Assembly: GCF_038502225.1 (NCBI RefSeq)
Contig: NC_091346.1
Coordinates: 11,781,865-11,845,864 of the forward strand
Source of the DNA: Cherax quadricarinatus
Taxonomy: Eukaryota > Arthropoda > Malacostraca > Decapoda > Parastacidae
Direction: 5' to 3'
Length of the DNA stretch: 64,000 nt
Part shown: positions 47,720-58,377 of the stretch, piece after piece
Position numbering within the stretch: the first letter of the stretch is position 1
Layout: the number at the start of each line of letters is the position of its first letter
Position numbers and translations under genes: made by a program
The notes under the pieces: generated by a model
Database searches by the model: none
The model's input: the letters and a program-made list of their open reading frames with translations, nothing else
Told to the model about the DNA's origin: nothing

Positions 47720-49163
47720 ATGTATAGAGTAGAAGAACAACCTGAGGACTCCTATTATTTATGCTTCTTGATATGAAGCCAAGGATTCTATTAGCTTTAT
47801 TGCGAACACTTATGCACTGTTGTCTTGGTTTCAGATTACTGCTAACCAGAACTCCTAAATCTTTTTCGCAATCCGTAATATTAAGATCTACATTATTTAG
47901 TTTATATGTGGCATGGTTATTGTCCTGTCCAACATTTAGAACTTTGCATTTGTCTATATTAAACTGCATCTGCCACTTCTCCGACCACTGCATCAGTCTA
48001 TTCAAATCTTCCTGGAGTGCTCGAATGTCCTCGTCAGAATGAATTCGACGGCCTATTTTGGTGTCATCGGCAAACTTGCCGATGTCGCTCTTTATGCCCT
48101 CTTCTATGTCGTTTATGTAGATTGTGAACAGCAGGGGGCCCAACACTGACCCCTGTGGAACACCGCTCGTGACGCTTCCCCACTCTGATTTCTCCCCATT
48201 TATGCAAACTCTCTGCTGCCTATTTGTCAACCATGCCTCTATCCAGGAAAAAATTTCTCCTCCTATTCCATGTGCTTTAATTTTCCTCAATAGTCTCTGA
48301 TGTGGGACCCTGTCAAAAGCCTTACTGAAGTCCATATACACAATATCATATTCATTACCATGATCTACCTCCTCAAATACCTTAGTGAAAAAAGTTAATA
48401 AATTCGTAAGGCAGGAACGCCCCTTTGTAAAACCATGCTGAGATTCGTTGATTAATTTATGCTTTTCAATGTGGCTACGAACTGCCTCGGCAATTATTGA
48501 TTCCATAAATTTTCCCACTATGGAGGTTAGGCTTATTGGTCTATAGTTCGAAGCTAAGGACCTGTCACCTGTTTTGAAAATAGGTATCACATTTGCCATT
48601 TTCCACTTATCTGGCACCATGCCAGTTTGTAGTGATATGTTGAAAAGATTAGCCAAAGGTGTGCTAAGCTCCTCTTTACATTCCTTTAGAACCCTTGCAT
48701 ACAGTTCATCAGGGCCTGGGGATTTGTTAGGTTTTAATTTATCTATTTGCCTAAGGACCATGTCACTTGTGACCCTAATAGTGCACAGCTTATTATCGTC
48801 CTGTTCTACATAATTTATCATTACTGGAATATCGCTGGTATCCTCCTGTGTAAAAACTGAGAGGAAGTATGTGTTAAAAATTCTACACATTTCCTTATCA
48901 CTGTCAGTGAGCTGACCCGAGGAACTTTTGAGTGGGCCTATCTTGTCCCTGATCTTACTTCTGTATACCTGAAAGAATCCTTTTGGGTTAGTCTTCGATT
49001 CTCTTGCAACTTTAACCTCATAATCTCTTTTTGCTTTTCTAATTCCCTTTTTTATTTCTCTCTTTAACTGAATATATCGATTTCTCAATTGCCCCTCTCC
49101 TCTTTTGATTTGCCTATATATGCCTCTCTTTTGACCAATCAGATATTTTAATCTATTGTTCAT
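47715..49163 (-). pseudogene. CR1 ORF2 reverse transcriptase domain (unit 1)
   Basis: A 482-codon frame with the full set of non-LTR RT motifs: PNKSPGPDELY (145-155), NYRPISLTS (207-215), QHGFTKGRS (242-250), the first catalytic Asp in YMDFSKAFDRVP (Asp278), SGVPQGSVLGP (333-343), FADDTKI with catalytic Asp366 and Asp367, and LGVLVSSNL in the thumb region (436-444). It would copy LINE RNA by target-primed reverse transcription. It is separated from the endonuclease by a stop at 49185-49187 in the same frame, and ends in the palindromic insertion. The RT domain itself shows no internal lesion. Confidence 0.9.
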
Positions 49164-49184
49164 CCATTTAGGATCATTTTTGTT

Positions 49185-50209
49185 TTATCTGATTTCCCTA
49201 TTTGGAACATAATTTGACTGAGCAGCTAGAACTATGCCCTGGAAAGCATCATAACGGCAACCATCACCACCTACCTGACCCTTAGTCAGGTCATTCCAGT
49301 TCAGCCCACCTAAGTAATTTTTCAGTCCTATGAAATCAGCCAAGCGAAAGTCAGGGACGGAGACTTGATTGCCATTATTAGGGGAATTCCATGATATATT
49401 AAAACTGAGTGATTTGTGATCACTTTCCCCAAGCTCATCATTAACCTCAAGATTATTAATTAGTGTTTCCCTACTGGCAAGAACCAAGTCAAGGAGGTTA
49501 TTTCCCCTAGTTGGCTCTGTCACAAACTGTTTTAAAAAACAATCCTGGATCGTATCAAGAAGGTCACCTGACTCTAAATTTCCTGTCAAATTGCTCCAGT
49601 CAATCTGTCTATAGTTGAAATCTCCCATTAGCACAACATTTTCCTATGTAGATGCCTTACGAATTTCGTCCCATAGAAGTTTACTGCACTCCCTATCAAG
49701 ATTTGGGGCCCTGTAAATCACACCCAAAATTAGTTTTTCTCGGCCCTCGAGAAGCTGTAACCAAACAGATTCAGTGGCTGACGCTTCTAATTTAATATCT
49801 TGTCTAACACAACAATTTAAATTGTCTCTGACATACATCGCTACTCCACCACCCTTCCTGTTGACCCTGTCAGTGTGGAATAATTTATAGCCTTGTATGT
49901 GACATTCAGAGGGCATCTCTCTATCTTTCAGATTGAGCCAGGTCTCTGTTATAGCAATAATATCTATGTTTCCTGCACTTGCAATTAATCTTAGCTCATC
50001 TATCTTATTTCTTACACTCCTGCTATTAGTATAGTAACCTTAAGGGAGCTAGTCCCTTGCTGCCCTCTGCTGTCCCCCTTTGTTTGCTGACCTGATCTAT
50101 TGTCTTTATTTATAACTTCATGCTGAATGCCTTTTATACATTTACTGTTTCCAACCCAAGTGTTGCAACCTGCTTGTTTCCCACACACACCCATACCTCT
50201 ATCTTCCAT
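49185..50209 (-). pseudogene. CR1 ORF2 start and APE-type endonuclease (unit 1)
   Basis: ORF2 appears to begin with ATG at 50207-50209, overlapping the ORF1 stop as TGATG. After about 57 codons a frameshift near 50040 moves into the endonuclease frame (RSVRNKIDELRLIASAGNID, IIAITETWL), then KGGGVAMYVRD, ILGVIYRAP, GDFNYRQIDW, LDLVLAS and SDHKSL. These are the conserved metal- and DNA-binding motifs of APE-type LINE endonucleases, including the Glu of TETW, the Asp/Asn of GDFN and the Asp/His of SDH. An in-frame TAG at 49644-49646 and another stop at 49185-49187 interrupt it. Confidence 0.85.
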
Positions 50210-51135
50210 CAGTTTAAAATCATAGGCATTTCACCAATGGCCTTCTCAATCGAGTCTGCAAGTGCTACCACCCCAGCCCCAGAGAGATGTACCCCATCCC
50301 TTGCATACATATCATGTTTGCCATAAAAGTTGTTCCAGTTGTCAATGAATGGGATTGCAAGTTCCTTGCAGTGTCTGTCTAGCCAACAATTTACACCAAT
50401 TGCCCTAGACAACCATTCATTTCCTACTCCCCTTCTAGGCAAGATGCTACATATGATTGGGATCCCTCCCTTAGACTTAATGAAATCTATAGCTGACCTG
50501 TACTTATCTAGCAGCTCTTCTCTCCTACCCTTCCCAATATCATTTCCACCAGCACTGAGACAGATAATGGGCTTGTTCCCATTACCTGACATGATATTAT
50601 CCAGCCTGTTGACAATGTCCCCAACACCAGCTCCAGGGAAGCACACTCTATCTCTCATCTTCTTATTCCTATTACAAAAAGCACGGTCAATATATCTTAC
50701 CTGAGAGTCACCAACCACAAGAAGGCGCTTACCTCCATTAGCAGGGGCAGTAGTACCCTTACCTTCACTGGCCACTGAAGTACATTCATCCTGAAGAACA
50801 GAGAAGCGATTTCCTACCTTCAGATCTTCACTCTTAACTTTTCTTACTCTGATGTGCCTTCCATTACTGTGAACCACTCGCCACTTGTAGCAGGTGCTGG
50901 ACTGCACCTCACTGCTGGTAGCCGTTGCTACCTCCCCAACTACAGCCTCCTCACAGCGAGAGACAGACTGCACCTCACTGCTAGAAGCCTCATTCTCCAC
51001 AACTCCAGCCACCTCACACTCTCTCCCAGACCCACTGAGGTGGACCTTCAGCCTCCTAATCTCCTCCTGGAGAAGCAAGACCTCCTCCTTCAACTCTCCA
51101 ACCTCAACTTTTAAAACACTGCAGAAGCAAGCCAT
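50209..51135 (-). CDS. CR1 ORF1 protein with coiled coil and SGNH/GDSL esterase domain (unit 1)
   Basis: 308 codons, uninterrupted. Residues about 6-35 form a short amphipathic Leu/Glu-rich coiled coil (LKVEVGELKEEVLLLQEEI), which would mediate oligomerisation. Residues about 137-305 form an SGNH hydrolase domain: block I VVGDSQVRY with Ser144, block III GGND at 196-199, and block V DGVH with Asp280 and His283. Esterase-type ORF1 proteins are established for CR1/L2-clade LINEs. The ATG at 51133-51135 is followed by a frame without stops, and the TGA overlaps the ORF2 ATG. It is the only fully intact protein frame in the element. Confidence 0.85.
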   Translation of the reverse strand: MACFCSVLKVEVGELKEEVLLLQEEIRRLKVHLSGSGRECEVAGVVENEASSSEVQSVSRCEEAVVGEVATATSSEVQSSTCYKWRVVHSNGRHIRVRKVKSEDLKVGNRFSVLQDECTSVASEGKGTTAPANGGKRLLVVGDSQVRYIDRAFCNRNKKMRDRVCFPGAGVGDIVNRLDNIMSGNGNKPIICLSAGGNDIGKGRREELLDKYRSAIDFIKSKGGIPIICSILPRRGVGNEWLSRAIGVNCWLDRHCKELAIPFIDNWNNFYGKHDMYARDGVHLSGAGVVALADSIEKAIGEMPMILN

Positions 51136-51261
51136 GCTTTGTAACCGTCCACACTAATCCCCAAAGCAGCTCAGGGTCTGTGACCTCACGTGACGACTGA
51201 CCACTGACCACTGTTACAGCAATCTTCTCATTTCTTTTTTGGACATGATTGAGGGAGTCAG

Positions 51262-52809
51262 TCATCTAGAAGTGGGAACCTTTTGACCGGCTGAATCTTG
51301 CTCAATCCATGGGTCCAGCTGTCCCTGGGACCTGGTAGACGTCATCTGTACGGGAACCACATCTAGAACTCTATTCTTCCGGTCTCTTTCTAGCTTGAAA
51401 CAGAGGCTTCTCACATGCCCTTTCTTCTGGTAGTAGGAGCAGATAGGTTTCTTCCTCGCTTTATCCACCTCCAGGTGGGGCTTAGTATCGAAATGTTCTC
51501 CAGCATTAGATTTAAGAACGGCGTAAGGAGCCACCTGATGGGGAGGTAATTTCTGACGGATCTCTTCTCTTGGCCGGTATCGCCAATCCCTCGGGGGTGT
51601 TCTCCTTACTTTCTCTCGAGGGGATTTATCTCCCATTAACTGAGAGGAGATTTCGTAATGATCAGCGAGCGAGGCGGAAGTTAAGACATCCAAAATCTGT
51701 TGATCAATTAAAAACTTACGCAAGTCTCCCGACAGAGCATTGTTAAACTCTTCCTGTAAAATTAACTGAGTTAAGCTTTCCACAGAGTCACAGCCCGAGG
51801 CCCTTAACCACCTTTCCAGGGCTACCTTCTTCTGATGGGCAAAGTCTACCCACGTTTGCCCGGGTAGCCGTTGTAGGGTACGGAATGTCCGTTGGTAGCT
51901 CAATGGGAGCAAGTCATAAGTTTCCAAAATTACTTTTTTAACCTCATAATTCACATACTTATCATAAGGCAGAGTAGCTGTACATTTTTGAGCCTTACCA
52001 GTTAATGTTGTGTGCAATAGGGTGGCCCAATATTCCTTAGGCCATTGCATCCCCCTTGCCTGGTTCTCAAAGGTGTGAAAATAGGTGTCAAGGTCCGCTT
52101 CATTGAACCGAGGCACTAAAGATGCTGCCTTATGTAAATCAAAGGAGAGGTTTGGGGAAACCGTCAGTCTCATGTCTCTCTTCACTTGTTGTCTTTCACA
52201 ATGGATTTTCTCTCTCTCAAATTCTTCTTCATACAGTTTTCGCTGTGCTTCTAACTGAGCTGTTTCCAGATTTATGAGATGTATCATTCTCTTAAAATAG
52301 TCCAGAGAGACGGGTGTCAAGGGAATTGGTGGAGATGGGAGAAGAAATCCTTCCTGTCATATCTTGAGCCGAGCTCCTGCTCCTCGCACGGCATCATAGT
52401 TCGGCGCCCAACTATTAGAAACCCCTGCTTCATTTTCCCTTTCAGGGAGAAATTTGTCACGTGACATTTCCTCAGCTCCTGGCATTGACATATTGTCAGC
52501 AACTAAGGAATTTGTAGGATTTCCAGGGACTGATTTGCCGGCTCCACCTGATGCCTCTAGATCGTTTGCTCGAGACATGCGATCCAGCTGGGATGTTAGA
52601 CTTTCGACCTCTGAATCAGGCGACTCAGAAACTTCAAGAGGTATGGGGAATAAGATATTCCTTATAATAGACCGAACGGTTTCTGTGGTATAACGATTGT
52701 TATACCTCACCCCTAAATGCTTCGCTATCCGCCAGCACTTCTGCAGTTTCAAAGTCTCTAACTTATCCAAAGTCAATTCGTTGACCAGTTGCTGTATATG
52801 AACTTCCAT
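51262..52809 (-). pseudogene. gag: gag of element B with one in-frame TGA (unit 1)
   Basis: Starts with ATG at 52807-52809, just inside the primer site. The first 150 codons hold a helical SAP-like segment (LTLDKLETLKLQKCWRIAKH) and a polar linker, then a TGA at 52357-52359. The same frame continues without further stops for 364 codons to 51262: a Glu/Arg-rich helix, a SCAN-like capsid region (WPKEYWATLLHTTLTGKAQK through EEFNNALSGDLRKFLIDQQI) and a zinc knuckle near residue 294 of the second part. There the second Cys reads as Tyr (CSYYQKKGHVRSLC), so metal binding is probably impaired. A part-starting codon at 52318-52320 is TTG, which supports one original frame. No protease follows. Confidence 0.8.
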
Positions 52810-52830
52810 TGGGAAGATATAGTCGGGATA

Positions 52831-52848
52831 TCTCCCGGACAGGCCCCA
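52831..52848 (-). promoter_or_regulatory. Primer binding site, tRNA-Pro-like (unit 1)
   Basis: Minus strand TGGGGCCTGTCCGGGAGA, two bases inside the LTR end. The TGGGG start and the GTCCGGGA core resemble the proline-tRNA primer site family, with one base missing and an inversion-like CT/TC difference. It is closer to consensus distally than the site of element A. Confidence 0.6.
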
Positions 52849-52850
52849 CT

Positions 52851-53707
52851 TGTTACGGTTCGAATCTTAGTCGTTTGCCTGGTTTAGTGCTCACCGTAAC
52901 AAAATCACTTCCAAGAACACATAGGAACTTCCAATATTGGAAATATAATGCGCAAATGAGGATTACTCAGCATTTTGCAGGTTTTTTATTAAAATATTTT
53001 CCTTGGATATTCGTAAATATCTATTAAATATTAATTAATGAGATTTTTTCAATAAATTAAAAGTCCTACATTGTAGGTATACAATAATACAGGTTTCAAC
53101 AGTAAATTAGCACTTTCAATGTCTATACGGACACTACACTCGAAAATATTCAGAGGAGTAGGACTATTTCCTCAATAATAACATGGCTTTAATGAGTATA
53201 TCCATCAAAAAGGAACTCCTTCACTGAGTAAGGTCAATATCACTTGTGACTTCTACACATGACACTCTTTGACATCTCGTATACTGAAGATATCTGGATA
53301 TGACTTCTGCCAACTCCACCAGAGAATTTTCAACTCGAGCCAGTTCATGAGTTTCTCAACTAGATTCTCCAAGATACCAGGAGAGAACCGTACTAGAAGG
53401 TCTGCCAAGACGTTGTTCACCCAGTCAGCAGAGAGAGTGAACTGCCACAGACAGTCAATCCCTTCTTGATATCAACTCGTCAATAGGGGGAGAGGGTAGA
53501 GCGGTGCAAACTACCCACCAATGGACATACCTTGTTAGGTACACATTACTCAAGATATATATACATCATACCCGGGTATATTCCTAAACCAGATAATATT
53601 ATAAACTAGTGGAATCTTTAATTTAGCTAATATTAAAGAAACCCAGAGTATAATATTAAGTGGATAATACATATAAATTAATCACAAAGGGCACACAGGG
53701 CGTAACA
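52851..53707 (-). repeat. LTR 2 of element B (shared by units 1 and 2)
   Basis: Same 857-bp sequence as LTR 1, offset 7116 bp. It serves as the 5' LTR of unit 1 and the 3' LTR of unit 2, with no extra DNA between units. I see no difference from LTR 1 on reading. AATAAA lies at 52985-52990. Confidence 0.9.
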
Positions 53708-53715
53708 CTCCTCCC
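53708..53715 (-). promoter_or_regulatory. Polypurine tract, unit 2
   Basis: Minus-strand GGGAGGAG next to LTR 2, as in unit 1. Confidence 0.5.
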
Positions 53716-54179
53716 GTACGACTGACTGTCGCACCAATAGACTTCAACTCATACCAGGCACACAATGCCTCTATTCTACACTATATATCCAGACAATTGC
53801 AAAGACAACGTCCTTCAGAGTAAAAAAAAATATTTTCCAGGAACACTATGAAGCAGGAGTCAGGAAACGGAATTTTAATCTTTGCTCCATCTCAGAGGTA
53901 AACACACAATAGTTGACCTCTGGCGACGTCAGAAGCTGAGGACGTCATGGGAACACAACAGGAGACATGGCCAAAGCAGTGTACATTCTCAGCTTCTGCC
54001 AGACTGACATAAGAACATAAGAACGATGGAACACTGCAGAAGGCCTACTGGCCCATGCGAGGCAGGTCCAAGTCTCCTACCGGCTTAAGCCAATGCACCC
54101 AACCTAGTCAGGTCAGGTCACATTGACTTAAGGGAGGAACACGGCAACCGACCTCGTAGCACAAGCTATCAGGTCTAAC

Positions 54180-54644
54180 TCACACCCACCCACATCTACT
54201 CATGTATTTATCCAACCTATTTTTAAAGCTACACAACGTTCTGGCCTCTATAACGGTACTTGGGAGTTTGTTCCACTCATCCACAACTCTATTACCAAAC
54301 CAGTACTTTCCTATATCCTTCCTGAATCTGAATTTTTCCAACTTAAAACCATTGCTGCGAGTCCTGTCTAGGCTAGATATTTTCAGCACACTATTTACAT
54401 CCCCTTTATTTATTCCTGTCTTCCATTTATACACCTCAATCATATCCCCCCTAATTCTACGTCTTTCTAGAGAGTGCAGTTTCAGGGCCCTTAGTCTATC
54501 CTCATAGGGAAGGTTTCTGATACATGGGATCAACTTTGTCATCCTCCTTTGTACATTTTCCAGAGAATTTATATCCATTCTGTAATACGGTGACCAAAAC
54601 TGTGCAGCATAATCTAAATGAGGCCTAACGAAGGATGTATAGAG
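54180..54644 (-). pseudogene. CR1 ORF2 C-terminal region (unit 2)
   Basis: Translation identical to that of unit 1 (47064-47528). It is separated from the RT by the same insertion. Confidence 0.8.
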
Positions 54645-54835
54645 TTGTAAAGTAAAAGGACACAAGTGCAACTAATGTGACATTTATTGTGGCAACGTTT
54701 CGCTCTCCAGGAGCTTTATCAAGCCATGGCTTGATAAAGCTCCTGGAGAGCGAAACGTTGCCACAATAAATGTCACAGTTGCACTTGTGTCCTTTTACTT
54801 TACATATTGTCGGTAATTCTACCAACTTTATTACA
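54645..54835. mobile_element. 191-bp palindromic insertion (unit 2)
   Basis: Same insert and same flanking ATGTATAGAG duplication (54635-54644 and 54836-54845) as in unit 1, so it predates the tandem amplification. Confidence 0.8.
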
Positions 54836-56279
54836 ATGTATAGAGTAGAAGAACAACCTGAGGACTCCTATTATTTATGCTTCTTGATATGAAGCCAAGG
54901 ATTCTATTAGCTTTATTGCGAACACTTATGCACTGTTGTCTTGGTTTCAGATTACTGCTAACCAGAACTCCTAAATCTTTTTCGCAATCCGTAATATTAA
55001 GATCTACATTATTTAGTTTATATGTGGCATGGTTATTGTCCTGTCCAACATTTAGAACTTTGCATTTGTCTATATTAAACTGCATCTGCCACTTCTCCGA
55101 CCACTGCATCAGTCTATTCAAATCTTCCTGGAGTGCTCGAATGTCCTCGTCAGAATGAATTCGACGGCCTATTTTGGTGTCATCGGCAAACTTGCCGATG
55201 TCGCTCTTTATGCCCTCTTCTATGTCGTTTATGTAGATTGTGAACAGCAGGGGGCCCAACACTGACCCCTGTGGAACACCGCTCGTGACGCTTCCCCACT
55301 CTGATTTCTCCCCATTTATGCAAACTCTCTGCTGCCTATTTGTCAACCATGCCTCTATCCAGGAAAAAATTTCTCCTCCTATTCCATGTGCTTTAATTTT
55401 CCTCAATAGTCTCTGATGTGGGACCCTGTCAAAAGCCTTACTGAAGTCCATATACACAATATCATATTCATTACCATGATCTACCTCCTCAAATACCTTA
55501 GTGAAAAAAGTTAATAAATTCGTAAGGCAGGAACGCCCCTTTGTAAAACCATGCTGAGATTCGTTGATTAATTTATGCTTTTCAATGTGGCTACGAACTG
55601 CCTCGGCAATTATTGATTCCATAAATTTTCCCACTATGGAGGTTAGGCTTATTGGTCTATAGTTCGAAGCTAAGGACCTGTCACCTGTTTTGAAAATAGG
55701 TATCACATTTGCCATTTTCCACTTATCTGGCACCATGCCAGTTTGTAGTGATATGTTGAAAAGATTAGCCAAAGGTGTGCTAAGCTCCTCTTTACATTCC
55801 TTTAGAACCCTTGCATACAGTTCATCAGGGCCTGGGGATTTGTTAGGTTTTAATTTATCTATTTGCCTAAGGACCATGTCACTTGTGACCCTAATAGTGC
55901 ACAGCTTATTATCGTCCTGTTCTACATAATTTATCATTACTGGAATATCGCTGGTATCCTCCTGTGTAAAAACTGAGAGGAAGTATGTGTTAAAAATTCT
56001 ACACATTTCCTTATCACTGTCAGTGAGCTGACCCGAGGAACTTTTGAGTGGGCCTATCTTGTCCCTGATCTTACTTCTGTATACCTGAAAGAATCCTTTT
56101 GGGTTAGTCTTCGATTCTCTTGCAACTTTAACCTCATAATCTCTTTTTGCTTTTCTAATTCCCTTTTTTATTTCTCTCTTTAACTGAATATATCGATTTC
56201 TCAATTGCCCCTCTCCTCTTTTGATTTGCCTATATATGCCTCTCTTTTGACCAATCAGATATTTTAATCTATTGTTCAT
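54831..56279 (-). pseudogene. CR1 ORF2 reverse transcriptase domain (unit 2)
   Basis: 482-codon frame identical in translation to unit 1, including FADD and the terminal stop inside the insertion. Confidence 0.9.
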
Positions 56280-56300
56280 CCATTTAGGATCATTTTTGTT

Positions 56301-57325
56301 TTATCTGATTTCCCTATTTGGAACATAATTTGACTGAGCAGCTAGAACTATGCCCTGGAAAGCATCATAACGGCAACCATCACCACCTACCTGACCCTTA
56401 GTCAGGTCATTCCAGTTCAGCCCACCTAAGTAATTTTTCAGTCCTATGAAATCAGCCAAGCGAAAGTCAGGGACGGAGACTTGATTGCCATTATTAGGGG
56501 AATTCCATGATATATTAAAACTGAGTGATTTGTGATCACTTTCCCCAAGCTCATCATTAACCTCAAGATTATTAATTAGTGTTTCCCTACTGGCAAGAAC
56601 CAAGTCAAGGAGGTTATTTCCCCTAGTTGGCTCTGTCACAAACTGTTTTAAAAAACAATCCTGGATCGTATCAAGAAGGTCACCTGACTCTAAATTTCCT
56701 GTCAAATTGCTCCAGTCAATCTGTCTATAGTTGAAATCTCCCATTAGCACAACATTTTCCTATGTAGATGCCTTACGAATTTCGTCCCATAGAAGTTTAC
56801 TGCACTCCCTATCAAGATTTGGGGCCCTGTAAATCACACCCAAAATTAGTTTTTCTCGGCCCTCGAGAAGCTGTAACCAAACAGATTCAGTGGCTGACGC
56901 TTCTAATTTAATATCTTGTCTAACACAACAATTTAAATTGTCTCTGACATACATCGCTACTCCACCACCCTTCCTGTTGACCCTGTCAGTGTGGAATAAT
57001 TTATAGCCTTGTATGTGACATTCAGAGGGCATCTCTCTATCTTTCAGATTGAGCCAGGTCTCTGTTATAGCAATAATATCTATGTTTCCTGCACTTGCAA
57101 TTAATCTTAGCTCATCTATCTTATTTCTTACACTCCTGCTATTAGTATAGTAACCTTAAGGGAGCTAGTCCCTTGCTGCCCTCTGCTGTCCCCCTTTGTT
57201 TGCTGACCTGATCTATTGTCTTTATTTATAACTTCATGCTGAATGCCTTTTATACATTTACTGTTTCCAACCCAAGTGTTGCAACCTGCTTGTTTCCCAC
57301 ACACACCCATACCTCTATCTTCCAT
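56301..57325 (-). pseudogene. CR1 ORF2 start and endonuclease (unit 2)
   Basis: Same motifs and same lesions as unit 1: frameshift near 57156, TAG at 56760-56762, stop at 56301-56303. Confidence 0.85.
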
Positions 57326-58251
57326 CAGTTTAAAATCATAGGCATTTCACCAATGGCCTTCTCAATCGAGTCTGCAAGTGCTACCACCCCAGCCCCAGAG
57401 AGATGTACCCCATCCCTTGCATACATATCATGTTTGCCATAAAAGTTGTTCCAGTTGTCAATGAATGGGATTGCAAGTTCCTTGCAGTGTCTGTCTAGCC
57501 AACAATTTACACCAATTGCCCTAGACAACCATTCATTTCCTACTCCCCTTCTAGGCAAGATGCTACATATGATTGGGATCCCTCCCTTAGACTTAATGAA
57601 ATCTATAGCTGACCTGTACTTATCTAGCAGCTCTTCTCTCCTACCCTTCCCAATATCATTTCCACCAGCACTGAGACAGATAATGGGCTTGTTCCCATTA
57701 CCTGACATGATATTATCCAGCCTGTTGACAATGTCCCCAACACCAGCTCCAGGGAAGCACACTCTATCTCTCATCTTCTTATTCCTATTACAAAAAGCAC
57801 GGTCAATATATCTTACCTGAGAGTCACCAACCACAAGAAGGCGCTTACCTCCATTAGCAGGGGCAGTAGTACCCTTACCTTCACTGGCCACTGAAGTACA
57901 TTCATCCTGAAGAACAGAGAAGCGATTTCCTACCTTCAGATCTTCACTCTTAACTTTTCTTACTCTGATGTGCCTTCCATTACTGTGAACCACTCGCCAC
58001 TTGTAGCAGGTGCTGGACTGCACCTCACTGCTGGTAGCCGTTGCTACCTCCCCAACTACAGCCTCCTCACAGCGAGAGACAGACTGCACCTCACTGCTAG
58101 AAGCCTCATTCTCCACAACTCCAGCCACCTCACACTCTCTCCCAGACCCACTGAGGTGGACCTTCAGCCTCCTAATCTCCTCCTGGAGAAGCAAGACCTC
58201 CTCCTTCAACTCTCCAACCTCAACTTTTAAAACACTGCAGAAGCAAGCCAT
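57325..58251 (-). CDS. CR1 ORF1 esterase protein (unit 2)
   Basis: 308 codons, identical translation to the unit 1 copy, with the same TGATG overlap to ORF2. Confidence 0.85.
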   Translation of the reverse strand: MACFCSVLKVEVGELKEEVLLLQEEIRRLKVHLSGSGRECEVAGVVENEASSSEVQSVSRCEEAVVGEVATATSSEVQSSTCYKWRVVHSNGRHIRVRKVKSEDLKVGNRFSVLQDECTSVASEGKGTTAPANGGKRLLVVGDSQVRYIDRAFCNRNKKMRDRVCFPGAGVGDIVNRLDNIMSGNGNKPIICLSAGGNDIGKGRREELLDKYRSAIDFIKSKGGIPIICSILPRRGVGNEWLSRAIGVNCWLDRHCKELAIPFIDNWNNFYGKHDMYARDGVHLSGAGVVALADSIEKAIGEMPMILN

Positions 58252-58377
58252 GCTTTGTAACCGTCCACACTAATCCCCAAAGCAGCTCAGGGTCTGTGAC
58301 CTCACGTGACGACTGACCACTGACCACTGTTACAGCAATCTTCTCATTTCTTTTTTGGACATGATTGAGGGAGTCAG

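Larger units (their letters stand above)
46892..51194 (-). mobile_element. CR1-clade LINE, nearly full length (unit 1)
   Basis: Minus strand: short 5' UTR, ORF1 with an esterase domain, ORF2 with endonuclease and RT, then a 3' UTR ending in two copies of TTCTTATG (46892-46907). Short 8-bp tandem repeats at the 3' end are a hallmark of CR1 elements. GACTGA flanks both sides (about 46887-46892 and 51195-51200) and may be a 6-bp target duplication; this is tentative. It lies within element B exactly where pol is expected. ORF2 is broken by two in-frame stops, one frameshift and a 191-bp insertion, so the LINE is probably inactive although its RT motifs are intact. Confidence 0.85.
54008..58310 (-). 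mobile_element. CR1-clade LINE (unit 2)
   Basis: Second copy, offset 7116 bp, with the same TTCTTATG tail, the same stops and the same insertion. It therefore did not insert independently but was amplified together with element B. Confidence 0.85.

Noticed and set aside
47086..48813. Plus-strand ORFs of 60-101 codons opposite the LINE ORF2 (also opposite gag and ORF1)
   Set aside because: They are antisense shadows of the minus-strand retroelement frames and have no recognisable domain.
52809..53469. Short plus-strand ORFs in the LTRs
   Set aside because: Short, without a domain, and present only because the LTR is repeated three times.
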